The position numbers and the translations under genes are program-made. 12,941 nucleotides of DNA, taken from CAVPRW01 sp046727435 [NCBI: bacterium]. GTDB taxonomy: Bacteria; Tectomicrobia; Entotheonellia; J063. Numbering within the stretch: position 1 is the stretch's first letter; every line of letters starts with the position of its first letter. Shown here in pieces: positions 6,785 through 11,874 of the stretch. The notes under the pieces are model-generated. The model ran no database searches. It was not told where the DNA came from and saw nothing but the letters and a program-made list of their open reading frames with translations. The stretch covers positions 1-12,941 of the forward strand of contig JBKPCR010000242.1 in NCBI GenBank assembly GCA_046727435.1. The letters run 5' to 3'.

Positions 6785-7758
6785 TCATCTTGGGGAACAG
6801 GCCACACCGCCGCTGGGAGCAGTTGCCAAAGGTCGAGAGCGACAAAGAGCCGGAATGACCGTTCCTCGTTTGGCACGGCATTGGCGAGCAATTCGAATAC
6901 CCCTTCAAAGAGCGATGGCTCTTGTGCAAATCGTGCTTTCAGAGACACCCCAGTCTTCTCGGAATCGTGATCCCGGCTGCCCCGTATATTTCGAAGCCAA
7001 CTGGACAGCTGCACGGGCGTGACCTGTGCGGAGCTCTCGAGACGCCGCTTCAACCACTCATCGAAGAGTGACCGAAGCTCGAAATGATCCTCGTTCTTGG
7101 GTATTAACATCCGAGATGCGCCGTCGAGCATCACGTCCAAATCGACATCGGCTGGCAGAGTAATTAGTGGATAATAGAAACGGCCGAAAGGGCGCCCTTC
7201 CTTCTTGGTAGAAGCAGCCTGTTCCATGATCGAGAGCAACCGCGGGGCCAAGCTGCCGAATGTCTGCGTCAGGAAAAAAAGATCCACTCGCACTTCAGGA
7301 GCATTAAGGTCATCGGTTGCTTGGGCAAGTTCACAATCGAGCGCCTCCAGCGGTGAGCAATCGTTCTGGACCGATTTGGCGAAGGCTTTTAATGCTGTCG
7401 ATCTGAGCCAAGTGTTGTCGTGCTTTTCTAGCACCATGTCTCGTATAATCGCGTTCAATCCTATGTTCTCTGTACTGTTTGCGATCGCTTCAAGCACGGC
7501 GATTTTCAGATGCACTCCCATGGCCTGGTCGTGGAGAAATTCGTGTAAGATTTTGGCCGTATTACGATTGGCGAGGTCACGGAACGAGCCGCGATCGTCC
7601 TCGTTCGTGAGAAACCATGGATCACGAAGCTCCCGAAGACCAGCCCAGAGTGCGCATTGTGCGTTCGGTGGCAGCACGCTGGCGTCGCCGTACGTCGCAA
7701 CTCCGTATGGGTCACGCTCGACGTAATCTCCTGCGAGATGGCCAAGTTTATACATCAA
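6772..7758 (-). CDS. C-terminal half of a split STAND NTPase (helical repeat region)
   Basis: This frame (TTG at 7758, ATG at 7755) encodes about 328 residues. It begins YKLGHLAGDYVERDPYGVATYGDASVLPP and continues as amphipathic helices (HLKIAVLEAIANS, WLRSTALKAFAKSVQ) like HEAT/ARM-type repeats. It has no start signal of its own beyond a 4-nt overlap with the upstream frame. The same frame is open upstream to 7797 and reads LRGLFAWLMYKLGHL, a natural continuation of the NTPase half, so I read it as the second part of one gene separated by a 1-nt deletion. If translated by coupling at the overlap, it would be a separate helical partner protein. The C-terminus ends in repeat-derived DNA (6768-6784) and is probably truncated; relatives are, as I recall them, much longer. 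Confidence 0.7.
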   Translation of the reverse strand: MMYKLGHLAGDYVERDPYGVATYGDASVLPPNAQCALWAGLRELRDPWFLTNEDDRGSFRDLANRNTAKILHEFLHDQAMGVHLKIAVLEAIANSTENIGLNAIIRDMVLEKHDNTWLRSTALKAFAKSVQNDCSPLEALDCELAQATDDLNAPEVRVDLFFLTQTFGSLAPRLLSIMEQAASTKKEGRPFGRFYYPLITLPADVDLDVMLDGASRMLIPKNEDHFELRSLFDEWLKRRLESSAQVTPVQLSSWLRNIRGSRDHDSEKTGVSLKARFAQEPSLFEGVFELLANAVPNEERSFRLFVALDLWQLLPAAVWPVPQDETSP

Positions 7759-8777
7759 CCAGGCGAAAAGGCCTCGGAGCGAGGAATCGGTCTTCCGTCA
7801 ACCCCGCATATCAGCGCCATCACTCGACCAATTGGCAAGCCATTCACAATGTGCTTCGATAGGTCCTCTGCTGCCAAGAACTCTGCAATCGTGCGGGGGA
7901 TTGGCTCGAACCGATCTGCCTCTGGGGAAATAAACACCCGCCGCCTCAGGACCTCATCTAAATCGTTTCTGTTCGGATGCGGCACAACTGGAAGCCTTAC
8001 ATAACCATTGCTGTCTGCGGACTCTACGCGCGAAATGCCAACCGAGTTGGAAAGGAGGAGGGTGGCGGAGGCTGCACCTGCAGCCTTCCGCAAATCGCTA
8101 GGATCAGGATTGGTCACGCCGCGCGCCACGTGCTGAGCATTCGGCTCTTTAAGCAGCTCAGAAACACCGATCTCATAGGCCTCGAATTTGTTCCGAGGTT
8201 TCCTATCGGTTCCCCAAGCTCGCGCCACGAGCACAAGAGTTTGCGGATTGCCAAGCAGATGTCCGAGCCCCGCTGATTCTGCTTTATCCAGAAATACCAC
8301 CGGGTCCGGAACTATCTCCTGAACAGCATGCAGAATTTCATCACGTGAGAGTGGACAGAGTTCGAGAACCACGACGCGTCCGGACGCACTGGCGACCCTG
8401 AGAAATTCTTGATCCGGTGATCCGAACCAGTCCGCCGCCCTGCATGACAACCGAAATTTGGGCTTTTTCAGAGAGCACAGTGCTTTGGCAATTTCGCCGA
8501 TGGTATCCTGCCCGCTGACGACAGTTCTGTACTCATCGAGGGCATCGAGGAAAAGTGCCTTACCCGCTGCAGCATGAGGGTCAATCAGGAAATTTCGGAC
8601 GGTCGTGTAATTCGCGTTGGCAACATCCCTAAAGAAGGTTGTCTTCCCCATTCCCGAATCGCCGAGGAGAATGATCGCGTCCTCGGTCTCGAATTTCGAA
8701 AACGTGCCGTCTATTTCCCTGCCTTTGCCGGTACCGTCGTCTCTGACACGCAAGCGGCGTAACAATGTTCCGATCAT
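7755..8777 (-). CDS. N-terminal half of a STAND/NACHT-like NTPase
   Basis: These 340 residues hold a complete STAND-type NTP switch: Walker A GDSGMGKTT (39-47), Walker B LFLDALDEYR (75-84) with an acidic pair typical of NACHT domains, a sensor-1-like strand FRLSCRAADW (108-117), GNPQTL (176-181, the NPLxL-like position), and a winged-helix end RTIAEFLAAEDL (295-306). Bacterial STAND ATPases oligomerise after sensing a trigger, and several are antiphage sensors (Avs, bNACHT); others regulate transcription. No effector domain (nuclease, TIR, protease) precedes the NTPase: it starts within about 35 residues of Walker A. The frame stops at TGA 7755-7757 just after GVDGRPIPR, where an apparent 1-nt deletion throws it out of frame with the C-terminal half. 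The ribosome binding site is weak (GGAG 11 nt upstream of ATG 8777). Confidence 0.85.
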   Translation of the reverse strand: MIGTLLRRLRVRDDGTGKGREIDGTFSKFETEDAIILLGDSGMGKTTFFRDVANANYTTVRNFLIDPHAAAGKALFLDALDEYRTVVSGQDTIGEIAKALCSLKKPKFRLSCRAADWFGSPDQEFLRVASASGRVVVLELCPLSRDEILHAVQEIVPDPVVFLDKAESAGLGHLLGNPQTLVLVARAWGTDRKPRNKFEAYEIGVSELLKEPNAQHVARGVTNPDPSDLRKAAGAASATLLLSNSVGISRVESADSNGYVRLPVVPHPNRNDLDEVLRRRVFISPEADRFEPIPRTIAEFLAAEDLSKHIVNGLPIGRVMALICGVDGRPIPRSEAFSPG

Positions 8778-8810
8778 TTGACTTGTGGCTCCGTGTCGAA
8801 GATTCGGGGT

Positions 8811-8984
8811 TCAGGCACGCTTCTTGACCAGGACCTTGCCACTCTTGAGCGCCTTGGTCAGAGCCTGGCGGTCTCCCTGCTCGATGGCATGGGTCAGGCT
8901 GTGCTCCTCATAGGAGCTTTCAATCTACCGCAACACAGCCGCTCATGTGGTGAGCCACGGGCGGCCAACCTTCCCGGCTTTACC
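8811..8984 (-). pseudogene. Decayed C-terminal extension of the RHH-like gene
   Basis: Reading on in the same frame past the stop of the RHH-like gene (TAG 8985-8987) gives a protein-like sequence: GKAGKVGRPWLTT, stop, AAVLR, stop, IESSYEEHSLTHAIEQGDRQ, ALTKALKSGKVLVKKRA and a final TGA at 8811-8813. All three stops (TAG, TGA at 8943-8945, TAG at 8925-8927) become sense with one C-to-T reversal: Gln, Arg, Gln. The last 37 codons are uninterrupted and rich in charged, helix-forming residues with a basic end. This points to an original protein about 58 residues longer than the present one. Confidence 0.6.
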
Positions 8985-9794
8985 CTAGCGGTCGCGGTCA
9001 TCCGCCACGGTGTCGGTCCCTCTCAGGCCCTCATCAGCCATCAGGCGATCCAGCAGGGCTCCCACCCCCGTGAGATGTGTGGGGTCGTTGACATAGACCG
9101 TGCTCGTCAGGGGATCCACGACCCCGGAGAACGGCTCACGTGGGAGCCGAGAGCGGCGCGCACGGCGCCGCATGGAGCGATACTGCCGGCACACGTCCCG
9201 CTTCTCCGCTAACTGACGGGCGATTTTCTTCCAGTCGAAGGCGATGTCCGGATGTAACCGGCGCATCTCGCGCTTGTCCTGAGCGTCAAGCGTATCGTGG
9301 CGAATACGCATGAGGGAACAGTTGTGCCTACCAATTTTGATCGTCAGGTAGCACACGCCCTTCTTGGAGGGGACAAAGGCTGGCCCCGGCTTGCGAGGCA
9401 CGACGGCGGCGCGTCCGGCGTCCGCCATGGCCAGGCGGTTGGCTTGCGGCTTCGGGGGTGTCTTCGCCGTTGTGGGCGGTGTGTTCTCGGGGGTTGGGAG
9501 GACCGTCACGTCGGAGAGATAGCGCTCGATGGTCTCCGACAGCGTGAGCCGTGCCCGCGCGTCCAGGTCGTGGAGGCGTGCGTGTGCACGCGTGGAGAGC
9601 CGCACGGTGCGCGTCTGACGGGCATCCCGCCGGGCGGCACGAATCACCGCCTGGAGCTGGGTCCACTGCGTGCCATCAAGGTACCGGTCACACCACTGTT
9701 GGAGCCGTGTGGCGGTTGGGTGCTCGCGCGGGAACTGGTCCCATGCTGTGCAGGCGGCGTCGCGACACTTCGCCTGCACCCACCGGTGCACCAC
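8985..9794 (-). CDS. Ribbon-helix-helix-like DNA-binding protein of unknown function
   Basis: About 269 residues. I chose GTG 9794 because GAGGAGG lies 8 nt upstream; GTG 9800 would leave only 2 nt. Around residues 65-95 the stretch TRTVRLSTRAHARLHDLDAR followed by ARLTLSETIERYLSD has the beta-strand, helix, helix pattern and TLSE(T/V)IERYL end typical of MetJ/Arc-type RHH DNA-binding proteins. A Pro/Thr linker follows (PTPENTPPTTAKTPPKP), then a second conserved-looking domain, CYLTIKIGRHNCSLMRIRHD and DIAFDWKKIARQLAEKRDVC, and a basic end. Such a two-domain layout resembles no regulator I can name. Its promoter overlaps repeated CCCGTGA half-sites (9849-9878), suggesting self-repression. 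The frame continues beyond the stop at 8985 through three more-or-less recent stops, so the present protein is probably a shortened form. Confidence 0.6.
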   Translation of the reverse strand: MVHRWVQAKCRDAACTAWDQFPREHPTATRLQQWCDRYLDGTQWTQLQAVIRAARRDARQTRTVRLSTRAHARLHDLDARARLTLSETIERYLSDVTVLPTPENTPPTTAKTPPKPQANRLAMADAGRAAVVPRKPGPAFVPSKKGVCYLTIKIGRHNCSLMRIRHDTLDAQDKREMRRLHPDIAFDWKKIARQLAEKRDVCRQYRSMRRRARRSRLPREPFSGVVDPLTSTVYVNDPTHLTGVGALLDRLMADEGLRGTDTVADDRDR

Positions 9795-9848
9795 CGACAC
9801 GTCCTCCTCGGCTATCTGGTATCATGGTCGTGGCATCCACACGTTCCT

Positions 9849-9878
9849 CCCGTGAAACATCCCGTGAGCATATCACGG
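9849..9878 (-). promoter_or_regulatory. Candidate operator: three CCGTGA half-sites on a 12-bp period
   Basis: CCCGTGA occurs at 9849-9855 and again at 9861-9867, and the inverted half-site TCACGG at 9873-9878, all starting exactly 12 bp apart. The last two form a perfect 6-bp inverted repeat around GCATA. RHH repressors bind arrays of short half-sites near their own promoters, and this array sits about 55-85 bp upstream of the RHH-like start and overlaps its -10 box. Confidence 0.5.
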
Positions 9879-9896
9879 ATAGGACGGACGGGACAA
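9867..9896 (-). promoter_or_regulatory. Promoter of the RHH-like gene
   Basis: On the minus strand, TTGTCC (9896-9891) and TATGCT (9872-9867) form -35 and -10 boxes with an 18-nt spacer, giving a start site near 9860 and a leader of about 65 nt. The -10 box lies inside the CCGTGA/TCACGG inverted repeat. Confidence 0.45.
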
Positions 9897-10179
9897 GCGG
9901 ATGCCTGGGTGCGGAGGGATGGTTGGCAACACTGGCGACCCCTGTTTCAGGCGCGGTCACTGTGCGCACCTCACGTCACACACATGGCCACGACCTCCTT
10001 GACACCGGTAGGGAATTGCGCCGACTCGCGAGGGCTCGCCGAGTGCCGCGTGTGCCACCGGTGACGATCGCCTGCTGCCCTCTGAGTCCCTCAGTATGGA
10101 AGATTCCTCTTGTTGGTCTCACGACGGTGCCGCTCGGCCGTGCCATGCTGAACATGCGCCGGTCGGCTTCAGCGGCTCG
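9897..10179. other. Gene-free stretch between RHH-like promoter and membrane-protein operon
   Basis: No convincing gene. A minus-strand AAGGAGG near 9992-9998 is followed by ATG, but that frame stops after four codons. The open frames here on the + strand are shadows with no start signals. Confidence 0.35.
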
Positions 10180-10536
10180 TTAGTCCGCCGCGCGACGGGC
10201 TTCATGACCTCGGAAGACCGTGTACCAACAGATCGATACCACCAACACGTCGATCGCCACGTGGAACACGGAGAACGGGTTGCGGTGCACGAACATGAAG
10301 CGCCAGATCCCCAAGACACCTCCGACGCTCGGGAGGGTGATGGCGAGCCACAGACCGGCCCGGGATCCACGGACAAGCAGCATACCGACCGCGCAATAGA
10401 CCACCCCGAAGGCGGCAGCTGCGATGACGTGTGTTTCGCGCGAGTATACCGCGAGCTGCGCCACATGCGTCAGGCTCGAGACCATGAGGAGCGCGGCGAC
10501 GAGACGTTGCGAGCGTTTTATGTGCCGCGGTTCCAT
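10180..10536 (-). CDS. Small integral membrane protein, four predicted helices
   Basis: 118 residues from ATG 10536 (MEPRHIKRSQRL). A TTG 13 codons earlier would overlap the upstream small gene. Four hydrophobic segments are visible at about 11-30, 36-56, 59-80 and 88-108, with the basic N-terminus predicted in the cytoplasm. The motif WRFMFVHRNPFSVFHVAIDV between helices 3 and 4 looks conserved: His, Asn, Pro and Phe on a loop entering the last helix. Proteins of this size and pattern are usually listed as hypothetical membrane proteins; I know no function. The start lies 10 nt after the stop of the 33-aa gene, with no ribosome binding site of its own, so it is probably translationally coupled. 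Confidence 0.65.
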   Translation of the reverse strand: MEPRHIKRSQRLVAALLMVSSLTHVAQLAVYSRETHVIAAAAFGVVYCAVGMLLVRGSRAGLWLAITLPSVGGVLGIWRFMFVHRNPFSVFHVAIDVLVVSICWYTVFRGHEARRAAD

Positions 10537-10546
10537 CGGCAGCGGT

Positions 10547-10648
10547 CTAATGCCCACCCGTGCAGGCGATGACAAACGCCCAGGACATCACCAATAAGCC
10601 ACCAAGGAGGATTCGGGTGAGCACAGTCGGCACAGCTATCCCAGACAT
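10547..10648 (-). CDS. 33-aa single-helix membrane microprotein
   Basis: ATG 10648 has AAGGAG at 10661-10656 with 7 nt spacing, the best ribosome binding site in this part of the window. The frame encodes MSGIAVPTVLTR, then a hydrophobic helix ILLGGLLVMSWAFVIAC, then TGGH and TAG at 10547-10549. It is the first gene of a two-gene unit with the four-helix membrane protein 10 nt downstream. It may be a small accessory subunit of that protein, a leader that couples its translation, or a toxin-like peptide; sequence alone does not decide. Confidence 0.5.
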   Translation of the reverse strand: MSGIAVPTVLTRILLGGLLVMSWAFVIACTGGH

Positions 10649-10712
10649 ACGGAGTCTCCTTCGCAAAGGACCATCCTGCTCAATTGAGGGCCTCACTCTT
10701 GAGTCTAGGGAC

Positions 10713-10727
10713 ATGTTTCCATATCAT
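10713..10727 (-). promoter_or_regulatory. Upstream copy of a 15-bp repeated site
   Basis: On the minus strand it reads ATGATATGGAAACAT, matching ATGATACTGAAACAT at 10803-10789 in 13 of 15 positions and the same orientation, 76 bp apart. Sited 65 bp upstream of the small-gene start, it could be a regulator site or a -10 region (GATATG). Confidence 0.35.
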
Positions 10728-10778
10728 CCGCCCGACGGCCCTGTGCGAGCTATGGATCTCATCTTCTGTTGGGGCTGC

Positions 10779-10802
10779 TGATACGGAAATGTTTCAGTAT
10801 CA
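10779..10802. promoter_or_regulatory. 24-bp near-perfect palindrome, possible repressor operator
   Basis: TGATAC and GTATCA arms with inner GAAA/TTTC pair over 24 bp with one mismatched pair and a 2-bp non-pairing centre. Size and symmetry fit a dimeric helix-turn-helix repressor such as a TetR-type protein. No TetR gene is in the window. It lies 131 bp upstream of the 33-aa gene. Confidence 0.45.
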
Positions 10803-10937
10803 TAGCCTACATATGGAGCTTATACGTCGAGAATGTCGGCATGATGGCCAGTGGCAGACCACGGCCTGAGGAAGACTGCTGGCGAAGTCGAAAGGGCGTG
10901 AGAATCGGGCTTCACCCGGGGCCTCCATAAGCCGAAG

Positions 10938-10961
10938 AGGCGAGATTTTCTCCCGCCTTTT
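10938..10961 (+). terminator. Terminator-like hairpin inside repeat copy B
   Basis: AGGCGAGA and TCTCCCGCCT pair with a 2-nt bulge and are followed by TTTT (10958-10961). No + strand gene ends nearby, so it may shield against read-through within the element. Confidence 0.25.
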
Positions 10962-11011
10962 CGTTAACTCGTCGGTTATTAGCCCTATCATGGGCACTTC
11001 GCCAGCAGTAT

Positions 11012-11155
11012 CACTTTTGGTGAACGCCAGATGATGGCCCAGCCGATAGCGAGGAAATTGCTCGTTTCTCCATTGATTCACAAGGATTTTCGAGTGTGCC
11101 ACCCTCTCCTCGCTCGTGGCAATTGTGCTTCAGTGAACCTGAATCACCAAAAGTG
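11012..11155. mobile_element. MITE-like 144-bp insert with 12-bp perfect terminal inverted repeats
   Basis: CACTTTTGGTGA (11012-11023) and TCACCAAAAGTG (11144-11155) are exact inverted repeats. Copy A is contiguous across this point, so copy B appears to carry an extra 136 bp. The inner sequence has no gene. It may be a nested small element or a duplication of element ends. Confidence 0.45.
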
Positions 11156-11290
11156 CGCAAGAGCCAGAATGTGGGCTCATTGGCGGTGATTGTGAGTCTG
11201 ACCCTCAGCTTGTTGGCACGGAGCCGAAAACCGCCCTTGGTTCCAGGTCCGGGTGCGGCTGTTTGCGAGCCGCTACACCTACGGGGGCGA

Positions 11291-11860
11291 CGACCATGGC
11301 ACACCTCGGGCGAACATCCTCATCGTGCAGGAGTGTCCATGATGATCCTTGTGACACCCTCTTGTGGAGCTCTGTGATATGGTTGCTGTATGACTCTGCC
11401 TTCTACCAGGCCTATTGTCCGTTGAGAGAAGGAAACGTCCCGGTCCATATGGGCGATGAGAATCGTGTAGATACCATTAAGCCATTCACAGGGCAATTGA
11501 CCCTCAACCTCTTGAAGATGCAGGCGGTCTTGAGCATTCCTAACCAAAGAGTTGTCAGGACTGTGTAGATCTGAACATCTCCATGCTGTACCGGTCGCAT
11601 CCTCCGGTGAAGCATCCCTGAATTCTTTCAAAGAGTTAACATTTAAGGCCCCTACGGCATATTTTTTGTCAAAGGACAATCATACCGGGAGTGTATGCGC
11701 CTGAGCCCGTAGCATTTGGCCGTGACTTCCGGCTGCATCGTTGAAGCATCACACCAGCAGCACGTGCGGACTACCGGGGAGCGAAACGACGAGGCCATAC
11801 GATACAGCCAGCCAATTGGGCAATAGAGGGGTAGTAACAACAGAGTTGAGATTCGGGTGT
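11291..11860. other. Gene-free stretch between copy B and the GMC oxidoreductase
   Basis: Short open frames occur on both strands but none has a good ribosome binding site or recognisable sequence. I see no clear promoter for the GMC gene, and no RNA gene. Confidence 0.4.
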
Positions 11861-11874
11861 GGAGGGACAGGGCG

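Larger units (their letters stand above)
10662..10874. other. Regulatory-looking intergenic region upstream of the membrane-protein operon
   Basis: No gene seen. The region holds a 15-bp direct repeat (10713-10727 and 10789-10803) and a 24-bp near-palindrome (10779-10802), both described separately. Confidence 0.35.
10875..11290 (+). repeat. Repeat block copy B (right inverted flank of the island)
   Basis: It matches copy A in inverted orientation: ACTTCGCCAGCAGTATC (10996-11012), then AAAAGTGCGCAAGAGCCAG (11149-11167), GAATGTGGGCTCATTGG and GGTGATTG (to 11192), and an outer GTTTGCGAGCCGCTACAC (11261-11278). A perfect 14-bp inverted partner ACTGCTGGCGAAGT lies at 10875-10888. Compared with A, about 136 bp is inserted between GTATC and AAAAGTG. 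No transposase frame is present, so it is a non-autonomous remnant. Confidence 0.6.

Noticed and set aside
9688-9969. Minus-strand frame starting GTG 9969
   Set aside because: It overlaps the start of the RHH-like gene in another frame and runs through its promoter; sequence is not protein-like.
9551-10183. Long + strand open frame (210 codons)
   Set aside because: Arg/Pro/Gly-rich shadow antisense to the RHH-like gene and its promoter; no start signal.
10800-11102. Minus-strand frame of 100 codons across copy B
   Set aside because: It spans the inverted repeats and hairpins; it could be a decayed element gene but has no start signal or motif I recognise.
11096-11377. Frame in copy B with a counterpart in copy A (shared QN-GSLAVI translation)
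   Set aside because: The similarity is explained by the shared DNA repeat; neither frame has a ribosome binding site and both change frame relative to conserved DNA further out.
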